Below, in pieces: positions 1 to 10,150 of a DNA stretch of 64,000 nt. The first letter of the stretch is position 1; each line of letters begins with the position of its first letter. Below the pieces are notes generated by a model, which worked only from the letters and a program-made list of their open reading frames with translations, did not search any database and was not told the origin of the DNA. The translations under genes were made by a program, and so were the position numbers. Source of the stretch: Boletus sp. NGJ (lineage: Eukaryota > Basidiomycota > Agaricomycetes > Boletales > Boletaceae); contig JAGTXK010000005.1 in assembly GCA_019096195.1 (NCBI GenBank), positions 310,001 through 374,000 of the forward strand. Direction: 5' to 3'.

Positions 1-453
1 TTCGGTCCCTTTTGTGAAAATCATGTGTTCCGCACTTGATCTCTGAGTGAGAATTCCGACCACGCACGTCGAACACCGAGGTGGGGCCGCCAACATGGAT
101 AGCAGTTTCTAGGGAATAGCCACTCGATGCAAGTTCCGGCCATACCAGTGTTAGGGTTTCGTAACTACGGAGGTGACAAAGGACAGCTCGCTTCGGTTCG
201 GTAACAAAATGTTCCCGTCTTATCTTCAAGGGCTCGTGGCGGGTACGTTTCTATCTGGATATCAATCTACTAGTGTCGTGCATTTCGTTGTTATAATGTT
301 CCGCAAATGGTCACATGACCCTTTATTAATTACACCTGCTTTCCTCTACAGCCTGTTGGGCGGCGGTTTCTTGCAACGATCCGACGCGAAGGCCGTTTTC
401 CATCGGAAGGTCTCAAGTACAGTTACCTCAACCAACAAACGTACTCTGCAAAT
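1..453. other. Upstream region, no gene supported
   Basis: This stretch precedes the aldo-keto reductase start. A 104-codon open frame from 173 has no family resemblance and runs into the start of the recognised gene in another frame, so I treat the region as 5' flanking sequence and probable promoter. CpG is frequent, as in the rest of the first 6 kb. Confidence 0.5.
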
Positions 454-1798
454 ATGTCGCTTACCATCAAATCAACCGTCCAGTTGACGTCAGGTATTTT
501 AGAGTTCAATCCTGTTCACAATTCTTTACTGACGCCCAACGGTCCATGTAGGACATGCGATGCCCCTTCTCGGGTTTGGCGTGTACCAAAATTACAACAC
601 ACGACCGTCCGTGCTAACAGCCTTTGCAGCCGGTTATAGGTATGTTGATCGATCCGTTACGATCGCAGTCTTTCAGCACTTGATCACATCTGATTTGCCG
701 GTGCTCGTTAGACACGTCGATTCAGCCCAGGCGTACAAGAACGAAGCAGAAGTCGGTGAAGCTGTCAGAGAGAGTGGTCTCGAACGAAGCGACGTATTCA
801 TCAGTACGCAACCGTGCGTGTTAAAGCAAGGTTCATCACGACGCTTATCGCTCTGCATGCAAAAGCCACGAAATGTATTAGTAAAACGCATGGCTATGAC
901 AGCACCCTCGAAGGCGTCGACGAGTCGCTCGCAAGGTTTGGCTTCGGTAAGTGGGGATGAACGTTCCGATCACGTCTTCGGCAACTCACTTTTTGCTTCT
1001 CCGTCTATTGTTGTCGCTCAACAGATTATATTGACTTGTTTTTGATCCACGATCCTTTTTCTGGCACGGAACGACGCTTGGCCACCTACCGTGCCTTGCT
1101 AGATGCCCAAAAGGCAGGGAAAATCAGGACGGTCGGGGTGTCGAACTAGTCGGTTCTTTTAAATCTGCCTCTCTCGATTCCCTGATTAACTTTCTGCAAT
1201 CTAGTGGTGTCAAGCATCTCGAGGAAATAAAAACTGCGGGGTTGCAGATGCCCGCTGTGGACCAAATCGAGGCATGTTCCATTTTCCATTGTCATTTAAA
1301 TGAGGTAATTTATTTCCCTGTGCGTAGCTTCATCCTCTGTGCCAGCAGCGGCCTGTTGTGGATTATTGTCGAACCCACGAGATTGTTGTGCAAGCGTACT
1401 GCCCGATTCTGCGCGGCAAGACGGATAATCCAGTGATTCAAGCGATGGCACAGAAGGTCAGGACTATCATCGCCGCGCCGCACCAGCGCCCTCATGCCTT
1501 CCATCCCATCGATCTAGCACGGGCGAGATCCCGCTCAGATACTCATCAGATGGTCCTTGCAGAAAGGGTGCGTTTTTCATCTTACTTATCGATGTGGAAG
1601 AATTTTAGATCGTTCTGCACCATTTCTTCTTGTTCTTGCAGATTTGTCCCCCTTCCAAAGTCGGCTACTTCCAGTAGGATCAGATCCAACGCAGAGATAT
1701 ACGACTTTTCGCTCGGTCCAGAGGATATAACGCTTTTGGATGACCTTGACGTCGGGAAAGCAGGAGCTATCAGTTGGAACCCAGTTGATGCACCTTGA
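454..1798 (+). CDS. Aldo-keto reductase (AKR superfamily), nine exons
   Basis: NAD(P)H-dependent carbonyl reductase of the fungal 2,5-diketogluconate/xylose-reductase-like group; presumably cytosolic. My exon model is 454-493, 552-639, 712-813, 882-946, 1025-1148, 1205-1271, 1328-1456, 1518-1567 and 1642-1798. It sums to 822 bases (273 residues plus stop), a normal AKR length. Family motifs appear in order: GFGVY; YRHVDSAQAY (catalytic Asp and Tyr); HGYDSTLEG; DYIDLFLIHDP (catalytic His); RTVGVSN; VDQIELHPLCQQRPVV; a Tyr-rich YCPILRG; and the NADPH-phosphate site VPLPKSATSSRIRSN. All introns are GT-AG except 1272-1327, which starts GC. The catalytic Lys should fall next to the exon 3/4 junction, where my reading gives STQPKTHG; either the splice differs or the Lys is replaced. 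Start chosen as the first ATG that splices in frame. The specific substrate is unknown. Confidence 0.88.
1272..1327 (+). other. GC-AG intron in the aldo-keto reductase gene
   Basis: The exon ends in GAG, the donor is GCATGT and the acceptor is GCGTAG. Removing 1272-1327 joins DQIE directly to LHPLCQQRPVV, the conserved AKR strand and loop. No GT donor nearby gives this join. Confidence 0.75.
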
Positions 1799-2757
1799 AC
1801 TCCGATACGAATATTCCGTGATGGTTGCAAGGTCAGAAGTGTAAATTTATCCTGTTATATGCTTGGCTCTCTCGACTCCGGATCAGTGACACTGCAGCGA
1901 GGCGACATGTCGTAACAAGCTCGAAAAATGAACTTCATACACAATATTGTGTTACACCACTTTCTTTCTTCATTGTTCGTCAATAGAGTTGTATCAGCGG
2001 CGAGGATATCATCAATCAGCCAAAGCCTCGTGTCGGTGAGTAAGATAGATTAGAATTTTTTTTTCACGTACGTTTTTACCGTGAGGGGGGCCGCGGAAGA
2101 CGAGCCAGCGCGACCCTTGGGAGATCAAGTTGAAGTAAGGCTACGGGCCGTCGTGCTGCCACGTAAGGGAAAGGGTACCATTCGTGAAACATTGAACACT
2201 GGACCGGGCCCCGGTTGCGGTCCTCCGAGTCAATTCTTCCCTGGGTGTGATGTCTTACCTCCATCAAGGAGGCAGACCTTTCGACGGGGATACTACCAAT
2301 GCAATCGCCAAAGCGACTGTGATAGAAGTGGATACACGGAGCTCAATCAAGGACCCTCGTGCTGCCGCTAGATGTGCCTGCACCGAAACTTCATCACGCT
2401 GCTTGCCAGCCTCCCTGACCATCTCTCTCGCCATGAGTATAATTCCAGGGATGCTGTTGATGGGTTTCTCCTTGGTCATAACCACGACGGCTCGGAGCTT
2501 TGTGCAAAGTCATGATGTCGATGTTCGCAGTGTGTGTGTAGAGGTCGTCTACTAATTAGGCGACAGGAGGCAGCGTATCATGATGGTGCATGGGCTAAAA
2601 GGCTACAGTGGATCCTCGGACCGGATCGCCGAAAGTTCGGAGTGGCGGTGCAGAGTCTGTTGTTTGAAACACCTCGTTCGAGTCGTTCAGATTGAGACTC
2701 TCTGCTAAGCCATCTACCTCTCATCCTGCACATACCGCTCTCAGTGTATTAGTGAAA
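1799..2757. other. Intergenic or unresolved region between two host genes
   Basis: Several 60-100 codon frames overlap on both strands (for example + 2247-2555 and - 2264-2485), but none resembles a family I know. The - strand frame reads as a plausible soluble protein segment with many Lys/Glu and could be one exon of an unrecognised gene. I see no splice series that supports it. Confidence 0.4.
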
Positions 2758-3841
2758 ATGAACGTCCTGTCTCATTTTTGGGAGCTTGATGAACTGATTC
2801 AAGTCATATACCAAGGATTTGATCAATTTGTCGTCCTGTCCGAAGTTAGCGAATCTTCGTGGACCGTCCACCTCGGCTTGAAGGGACCCGAAGGCAGGTG
2901 GTGGCGCGGATCATGGTCAGCGCCGGATGTATCAAAGTTTATCGTTCGTTCCAGCGGTTTATTGGCACGTTCCGACACGTTGACAGCTGCTTTTCACCTA
3001 GGGTTCAACGTCGAGCTCCCAAATTCTGGCAAGTTTCGCTCACAACCTCTCCGAGGTGTTTGTGAACGGTGAGTTATGTGTCGGCGATTGGGTACCTGAC
3101 AAAGGCGCAAAAATAAACGTGAGCCTGATCTTGACTTTCTTTTGGTCCCACGCATTTGTCAATGAATGACCACCATGCTTAGCTTACGTTGGGACCTACG
3201 TCGAAAAAACCGGTACACATTCCTCTGGTGGAATTGTCCGCCAAGGAAGCAGCGTCTCGTGCGACGGCCATCCTCACTGCAGTATGAAACTTGGACTGTC
3301 CATTCCTGACCAGTGTGATGACAAATTTGACCAAAGATTGCCCTCCAAGCACAATCTCGCAAGTGTCGACTGAACCCACCATCGTTTTTTGCTCAGACTG
3401 CAACAACAACAGGACCATCCCGCACTAGATCAGGTGCGTTTGACAGACCGCAGAGACGTTTCGGAGGTGAAAACCCTTGCATCACTCCAAGTCACCCATG
3501 TACACCCTCCGAAGAAAGCGCGTGTCTCCGAGTCTGAGCCATTAGCACTGCCCCGAGCTGAAGACGAAACTGAAGTTGCTCAACGAAAAATCAAGTTATT
3601 AGAGGCAGAACTTGCACACGTCAAGGCAGCGAAAATGGCCAAATCAAAATCTCCTTTAAGCGATGCAGAGCCGAGTAGGTTACGAAGTCACGACGCCGCT
3701 TCGCCTGCTGACCTCCACGTATCTGGAATCCTCCAAACAGAACCATCAGTGTCTGTACGAACGAAAGGCGCATCGCTAGCTAATCCACACAAAAAAGCGC
3801 GCAAATATCAGACGGTGGAGTTTGAGAGTGACAACGACTAG
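2758..3841 (+). CDS. Probable XRCC4-like (XRCC4/XLF superfamily) end-joining factor
   Basis: XRCC4-type proteins scaffold DNA ligase IV in non-homologous end joining in the nucleus. Exon 1 (about 2758-2928) gives a head-domain pattern: FVVLSEVSESSWTVHLGL followed by GRWWRGSWSAPD, resembling the Trp-x-Gly-x-hydrophobic strand pair of XRCC4. Intron 2929-3001 then leads in phase 0 to exon 3002-3118 (LSEVFVNGELCVGDW, DKGAKIN). Intron 3119-3182 leads in phase 0 to an exon from 3183 with LTLGPTSKKPVHIPLVEL and SAKEAASRATAILTA. The last exon (about 3397-3841) has a predicted coiled coil (EVAQRKIKLLEAELAHVKAA), a Ser/Pro-rich linker and a basic-acidic tail ending KKARKYQTVEFESDND. The junction near 3282-3396 does not resolve in frame with standard sites, so an exon may be missed or the gene may be damaged. 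The family call rests on pattern memory, not on a search. Confidence 0.5.
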
Positions 3842-4251
3842 GCACCGTCGCCAGCTAGTTCGCTGTTCATAGTTATATTCACCTGGAGATGGTTTCATGA
3901 CTTGTCCCTGCTGTGCCCTGCTGCGGCGATTTCATCAAGTTGGGAATGAGTTTCACACGACCTCTGCGGTATGATGACTATGAATATCACGTTCTTTTTA
4001 GAAATTCATGACGAGCGCATCTAGGGCTACGAAGCTGAGTGTTCTACATAGGCTGAGAAGTTGCTCTCGTCTGTGGTTTCATACACGTACCAAGTGGGGT
4101 TTAAGTTATTCCGTCTACCTCGTGTCCGAGCCGAGATTGTGCCGAAATAGATTGTTACGGTGTTACAGCAAAATTGATTATTGGGTCCACGTTGGCAAAA
4201 CGACCTCATCGTTTCTTCACCTGCCCCGAATACCCTTGACCTGAGACCACC
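3842..4251. promoter_or_regulatory. Intergenic spacer, presumed 3' UTR plus promoter of the next gene
   Basis: No convincing coding sequence is present. The spacer separates the stop of the XRCC4-like gene from the ATG at 4252, which lies in the context ACCACCATGTCC, a good fungal initiation context. I see no clear TATA box. Confidence 0.45.
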
Positions 4252-5979
4252 ATGTCCTACATTCCTCGTACTTTACCCGCTCAGGGAGATACCACCACTA
4301 ATGTTCTTGGCGTAGAGGCCATGTTTACACAGATATTGGGTGCGGTACAGAAATCGGTGCGCCAACAGTTTCTTTGCGGTCAAAGAACCTGGTCTTTAAC
4401 AAGGGGCCCATCCTAGCAAGCTGAGATATCCGAGCTTCGCCAAGAATGCGCAGACCTGAAACTCGCCAACGCGAGTCTCGAGAGACAAGTTAGAGAGGGC
4501 TTCAATGTATGTCCATCGCGGGCACAATTGTGATTCAGCCGACTGAACGACCCGTCGGCAGAACCACAACGTCAACGGAAGTCGCACCACTGCCTCCCCT
4601 GGCTCTGTGACGCCCATCCACGGGAGCCCTCAGCTTCGTGCAAAGTCCCCGTTTCTTTCTCCTCATCACATTCCCACCCTTTCGGCAGTTCCCCCTGCAC
4701 TTCTCGTTCCTTCTCCGCTTGGAGAGAATGCTGTAACTCCTATCTCATGTTCACAACGTGATATTCCAGGATTCTACGTCGTTATTCCCGCAGGAGGGGC
4801 TGGTACTCGCCTCTGGCCCTTGTCCCGAGAGGAACACCCAAAGTTCCTCCTGGATCTTACTTTGAAGGGGAGGTCTTTGATTCAAGCCACCTGGGATCGG
4901 CTGTTGCCCCTTTCTTCTGCGCTTCGTACGACGGTCGTCGCGGGGCCAGGTCACGTCAAGTCCATCCACGAACAATTGCCCGATCTCCTTCCTCACAACC
5001 TCTTTTGTGAGCCTGGGCCCAAGGATTCTATGGCAGCTATCGGTCTCGCAGCTGCCGTCCTCGCAAAGAGGGACCCCGATGCTATAATTGGATCCTTTGC
5101 CGCCGACCACATGATTTCTGGTGACGAGGCGTTTCTTTCGGCCGTTGCGGAGGCAGTCGAAGTAGCGAAGCAAGACTATCTCGTCACTATCGGCATTGCG
5201 CCGTCACACCCATCCACTGGATTTGGATACATCCGTCTCGGCGATAAGCTGGGTATCAAGCAGGCTCCAAACGCGAGATTGGTATCGAGCTTTAAGGAGA
5301 AGCCAGACGCCCGTACCGCTGCTGCATACATTGGCACGGGTAATTATCGATGGAATGCCGGCATGTTCGTGACCAGAGCGACATTGCTCATGGACCTCCT
5401 GAAGGATTATGAACCTGAGCTATACGATGGGCTTCAAAAGATCGCCAGCGTCTGGGCGGACGAAGAAAAACGTCAAGCGACGTTAGCTGAAGTGTGGCCT
5501 ACTCTCGAGAAAATCGCTATTGATAACGCTGTTGCGGAACCTGCTGCTGTTGAAGGCAAGGTGGCTGTCGTACCTGCGACTTTCGGTATGTTCCGTGGGG
5601 TTTAACAATCAAAAGAATACTTCTTTGACGTAATTTCTACCAGGTTGGGATGACGTCGGAGACTTCTCTTCTCTCGCGGATCTTCTACCCGCTGAATCCA
5701 ATCAACCTCGCGTACTTGGTGATGGCAGCCTGGGTACGTGTTCTGTTTCGTAATTGATGAGTCGCCACCAACATCCATTCCCCCGCAGTTCTCACCGAGC
5801 AGGTTGCTGGTGGGATTGTTGTCCCTGGGTCCGGACGACTGATCACATGTCTTGGAGTCGATGATCTGGTTATCGTTGACATGCCAGACACTCTCCTTGT
5901 CACAACGCGCGCGCGCTCTCAGGAAGTAAAACGCTTGGTGAAGAAATGTCGCGATGCTGGATGGAAAGCCTTGCTTTGA
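4252..5979 (+). CDS. Bacterial-type mannose-1-phosphate guanylyltransferase with coiled-coil N-terminal extension, five exons
   Basis: It should make GDP-mannose from mannose-1-phosphate and GTP in the cytosol. Exons are 4252-4356, 4417-4506, 4562-5585, 5644-5733 and 5789-5979: 1,500 bases, 499 residues plus stop, every junction GT-AG and in phase. Residues 1-65 include a Glu/Leu-rich coiled coil (EISELRQECADLKLANAS) and residues 66-134 are Pro/Ser/Thr-rich. The enzyme domain begins at about 136 with FYVVIPAGGAGTRLWPLSR (nucleotide-binding loop), then PKFLLDL, PKDSMAAIGLAAAVL, IIGSFAADHMI (metal site), FGYIRLG, FKEKPD, YRWNAGMF, IAIDNAVAEPA and TFGWDDVGDFSSL, the last formed only after intron 5586-5643 is removed. 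There is no in-frame ATG between 4562 and the enzyme core, so the extension is needed for a start. The layout matches actinobacterial ManC from memory, not the eukaryotic PSA1/GMPPB type. Confidence 0.85.
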
Positions 5980-6650
5980 GCTCCGCGCTGCTATTCCTGT
6001 CAACGGAAACGCGAACGTGTCTGGCACAAATGTCTTTTGGGCGAATTTTTTCGGTACATTCACTCTGTCGTTGTCGCATCACGCTTGGACGTCTGACGTT
6101 GGACGGGTTTCGTTTGTCATCTTGCATTCAAGCCATACTGGTAGCTATAAGTGTAGTGTCCCTTTTGCCCCTGTAATTACAACCATCTGGTGTATGTATG
6201 TGTCTTGAGACTGTCATTGCAATGCTACAAGTTGAGGACTAGAATGATTTATAATATTCATAATGTCCAAGATAAACTTTCATCAACAAGCTGTACTTGA
6301 GTTGATGAAAAATTAATAATAGAATCATATTTTGTTGAGATTTAGAGCCTGTTGTTTGAGTAAAAAATAAATAGCCTCAAAAACCAAGGTCCCAGTTACC
6401 AATTCCTGAAAGACTGACAGGATGGTCCCATTGGCATTGGTGCACCATTGTTATGACCACAGTCAATATTGGTGCACCTTTGTACATATGACTACAAAGT
6501 CATTTGTCATATACTCTAATGAGACATACTCCTATCTATGCATATCATGCTTTGTATGCTAGAGAGAAAGAGATTCAGATAGTGGATTGTCAGGTGACAT
6601 AGGTACATGTGTATGATGGTGTCAACAAATAAAAGGTCTGGGTGAAAAAC
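5980..6650. other. 3' flank of the last host gene and boundary to the repeat-rich region
   Basis: CpG is still common up to about 6,120, then disappears. A short motif containing TTGGTGCACC occurs twice near 6437-6480. No gene is supported. Confidence 0.55.
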
Positions 6651-7572
6651 CGTAGGTTTTTCCTAGCCCAAAACTGGACTCAAACTGTTGGGCAAAGTGA
6701 GCTGTGGTTCCCTGAGAGAAGGAGTGAGCAATGCATTAAGCAAAGCTTGAAGTTCCAACAGTAGGAGTGGTGACTTATGAGGAAGGAGTTTATCTGACTG
6801 GCAGGAGGATGTAATGATGTAGGCTGTCAAGGATGTCAGGTTGATGTTGGAGGAAGGGTGCTAGCACAATTGTGTGATGATGAAGGTACAGAGTAAAGGA
6901 TTCACTCAACCATCTTCCTATTGTTTTGATGATGTTGAAGGGGACTCCTTTTAGGAGGTAGAAGGGAGTACTGTCAATATGCTATTATGCATAGGCTGTG
7001 GCCTTTAAGGTCTGGGATGTTAGGGTTGTTTTTTGTGATGGAATCTATTCATTTGGTTACCTCTTTTTTGGAGAGGGGACAGAGACTGCCTGTTGGGTGT
7101 TTCCATGAGAAAAGGTGAGTGGTGTTGGAGTCAATGTTTATGGCAAAATATCTGTTGAGTGCACTTTTGGGGTCTAGATGTGAGTTCAAGTTCTCATTGT
7201 GGGGCATGCAGAAGGTGTTCTCTCCATTGGTGGAAGTCTTGGTGAATAGGAGGGTGAATTTGAGAATGGAAAGGTTCTTGTGGTTGTGGGATAAGGTGAC
7301 TCCAGCTCTTGTGATGTGTTTGGAAGGGTGGAATTTGGATATGGCAGGTATAGTGAATTTGCCTAGACACACAATGTAGAAGAAAGTGCAAACAAGGCAT
7401 GCAAAGATGGCAGTGTCTCATGGGTCATTGAGATCTATTGCCAAGCCAAATGATTTGAGGATGTCAACTGTGAAGGGAGCTCGTTTGGGTCTTTTTGATG
7501 AAGCTAGGGGCTAGTCTTGTGGTGCCTTTTAGCAGTGCACTATATTTGGCATCTTTGATTGCCTATTCCAGC

Positions 7573-8499
7573 TGTTATGGTTATGGAAGGGGGTACATCT
7601 TTTTCTCTTCCATCATCCCCCTCTGGGACTCTGGGATGACCTCTTCTTTAATGCCTCCGACTATCTGGGATTCCCCCATGACACTCACACAAACATCGCC
7701 CCATCCAGAATCCCCCTTCTAGGTGATGCACCACTATGGCTGTGACACAGCCTATCTTATTTCACTTTACATGCATTTCACCTTTGATCTGATCATAAAC
7801 ATTGCCTCCTTGGCTGTGTTCTCTCGCACACAGCCCAGTATTCCATTTTCCTCATTTGACTGATGATATGATCCCTTATGGTAATATTCCAGTATTACCA
7901 TATACGATACGAAGTCTGCCCTGAATGGGGAAAGGCCTATATATATGGGCATCCACCCTTCATGTAAACCTAACCTAGATCTACACAACTTCCTGTGTAA
8001 TCTACCCCACTCTTGGTTCCACTTCACCTCAGAAGCCTGCACCTGCTCTGGAGGTGATCACCATAGTGCTCGTGATCGTCCTTCTCATCACTTCACACTT
8101 GTGTGGCCTTGTTACCATTTGGTCGCATAACTAGCCAATGGCAACTCCAATGCAGACAGAGGTCTGCCTGTCTAAGCCCAGGACTCGGCCACTGGCAGCA
8201 CAGTAAATCCAGGACTCTGCCACTGGTACCAGCATAGGCCCAGGACTCTGTTACCAGCCCTCGTATACAATAGGTCTGCGCTTCCATCAGACTGCACCAC
8301 CATCATCAAAGTCCAAGACTCTGCCATTGATTGTAGAGTAGGCTCCAATTCCAAGGGAGGCTCTATGTGAAAGCTAGCTGTTGGTCCCCAGTCCGAGGAA
8401 CATTGGGCCTTGGGAGGTATTTTCCCCTCAAGTCTGGCTAGTCCAGTAATCAAACAGGTTGATTACTTGGGAACGTGTCACTTGTTACCTGGTGTAACA
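7573..8499 (+). mobile_element. Solo LTR, 927 bp, TSD CCAGC
   Basis: It begins TGTTATGG and ends GGTGTAACA, with the 5-bp direct repeat CCAGC at 7568-7572 and 8500-8504. It is homologous along its length to the solo LTR at 11795-12738 but has lost nearly all CpG. It contains a TATA-like CCTATATATATGG at about 7936 and a 3' array of a short CAGGACTCTGCCACTGG motif. It lies inside the tyrosine recombinase fossil. Confidence 0.9.
8170..8330 (+). repeat. Minisatellite-like array inside the solo LTR
   Basis: About four to five degenerate copies of CAGGACTCTGCCACTGG are spaced 25-70 bases apart. The same array occurs in the 11795-12738 LTR. Confidence 0.65.
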
Positions 8500-8930
8500 C
8501 CAGCCTGTGGAGCAGGTGCCAGGCTTTAATGGTGGCAGCATAATTCACTACAGTGGATCTGGAATATGTGCCTGCAGAGCTGGATAGGAAAGCCATGAGG
8601 GTATTTGATAAGACAGGGGCTCTGTAATTGTTTGGGATATTGTTTAGATCATAGTAGACATGGAATATGAGGAGGCCCATCTAGTGTTGCTGTAGCTTCA
8701 AGCTGAATTTTTTTATCTTATCCATTTCATTACAGACCTCTATACATATATTAGAGATAGAAATGTGGTTTCTAGTGACAGCTATTGGATAAACAAAAAA
8801 TTATATAAATTGAACCAGTCAATTAGGAGTTATTCTCTTTAAGCTATTTTTCAGCTTTATAGTGGTTTGTGAATCTCTGTGGAAAACAAATTTTGGAAAG
8901 TCATGCCTTGGAGACACCCAGGAAAGGACC

Positions 8931-9475
8931 TGTTACAGTTGTGGAAGGGGGTATATCTTTTTCTCTACCATCACCTCCAGAACTCTGGGACAATCTCCTC
9001 TTTAATTCCTTCAACTTGGAATTCCCCTGGGATTTCCCATGCACACCTACACAAGCATTGCCATACTCTGTCCACTTCTAGGTGATGCAACACCGCTCCT
9101 ATGGCTGTGGCATAGCCCTCTATTTTACCTTCTCTATTTCATCTTCTGATTTGATCTTAGACATTGCCTTCTTGGCTGTGTTCTCTTGTACACAGCTTAG
9201 TATTTCCAAACTCCCATTTGACTGATATCCCATTTTCCCTTATAGTAACATTTGATCTGAATCTCATGTTACCTTATATAATAGAAAGCCTGCCCTAGAT
9301 AGGGAGAGGTCTATTTATATGGGCATTAGCCCTTCATGTATTTCCCTAATCTTGATCTACATAATCCAACCTGAGTGTATATCATCTCTGCCTCTTCATT
9401 AGCTTTTGTTCCTAGAAGCTAAAGCCGGAAGTCCTGCTTCTCCTTGTGCTATTGATCATTATGATCACTAGCTTT
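8931..9475 (+). mobile_element. Truncated LTR copy of the same family
   Basis: It starts TGTTACAG and follows the 927/944-bp LTR through the TATA region (about 9310) and the CTAGATCTACA-like segment, then diverges near 9,400-9,475. The motif array and the 3' terminus are absent. It shares a diverged inner segment with the - strand copy at 49680-50190, so these two form a subfamily. It is broken and CpG-poor. Confidence 0.7.
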
Positions 9476-9741
9476 TTTGTTTGCTTCACAACCTGTTAGG
9501 GTCAGGGTAAAGCCATACTCCTTGGTATTGATCCAAGGTTATAAAAGATGTCTACTCTACAAAGGTAGAGTAGATAGTAGAAACCTTGCAGAGCATACAT
9601 TGCAGACAGTTGCTGCTCTGAGATATATGTTGAGAGCTGGGAACATCTTTGTCGCTCACATATCAGTATTAGGTGGTGATCCTAACACATTCAAAGCCTC
9701 ACTACAGTATCCACCTATCAACTGGACCCTTGCCTATCTAG

Positions 9742-10150
9742 TGTTATGATATTGAATATTTTCAAACTTTTACAAACGACATTTACTTTCTTTTCTTTAA
9801 ACTATTTTCACAACAAAGTCATGTGACTGTGTACATGACCATGGGAACAATCACATGACATGGTCTAGAACCTATAATGTCAGATGACATCATACCTCAT
9901 ATGATTTATCACATGCACAGCTTGGTCTGTGCACCATCGCTGTACATATATAAAGTAGCACTTGACAACTGGAATCTCCAGTCTAATCCATTTGTATTCT
10001 GCTTCAACAACTCATTGCCTTGGCCACTCTGGTCATTGTAGGGTTGGCATAGTATGGATCATGACTCTCCACCTCATCCATTGAGCCAGGACATGTGTAG
10101 CCTGCAAGCATTGTCCGAGCCTTATGATTTGTTCCAAAAAGTTCATAACA
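9742..10150 (+). repeat. 5' LTR of the chromovirus (409 bp)
   Basis: TGTTATGATA to TTCATAACA. It holds a TATA box and lacks a 68-bp segment present in the 3' LTR. Confidence 0.93.
9947..9954 (+). promoter_or_regulatory. TATA box of the chromovirus LTR
   Basis: TATATAAA lies about 200 bases into the LTR and is repeated at the same place in the 3' LTR. Confidence 0.6.

Larger units (their letters stand above)
6790..8690 (-). mobile_element. Tyrosine recombinase element fossil (Crypton/DIRS-like recombinase)
   Basis: Read on the - strand, 8,690-8,500 carries a SAM-like N-terminal core-binding pattern (FLSSSAGTYSRSTVVNY, then IKAWHLLHRL) typical of fungal tyrosine recombinases. Sequence from 7,560 to 7,050 carries the middle of the catalytic domain (LGKFTIPAIS, HITRAGVTLS, TKTSTNGENTF), and 6,970-6,790 the C-terminal pattern LLKGVPFNIIKTIGRW with a downstream Tyr-rich stretch. 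I see no reverse transcriptase beside it, so I cannot separate Crypton from DIRS-like origin. The element is broken, interrupted by the solo LTR at 7573-8499, and strongly CpG-depleted, which suggests considerable age. Confidence 0.65.

Noticed and set aside
2081-2555. Overlapping frames on both strands as a fourth host gene
   Set aside because: No family resemblance and no consistent splice model; left as unresolved.
4562-5979. Bacterial contamination as the source of the ManC-like gene
   Set aside because: It has four fungal-type introns, two of them inside the enzyme domain, and is flanked by fungal genes.
1-6200. Secondary-metabolite gene cluster including the aldo-keto reductase
   Set aside because: No synthase, P450 or transporter nearby; neighbours are unrelated housekeeping-like genes.
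8700-8930. Extra exon of the recombinase fossil upstream of 8,690
   Set aside because: AT-rich with no recognisable residues; similarity stops near 8,690.
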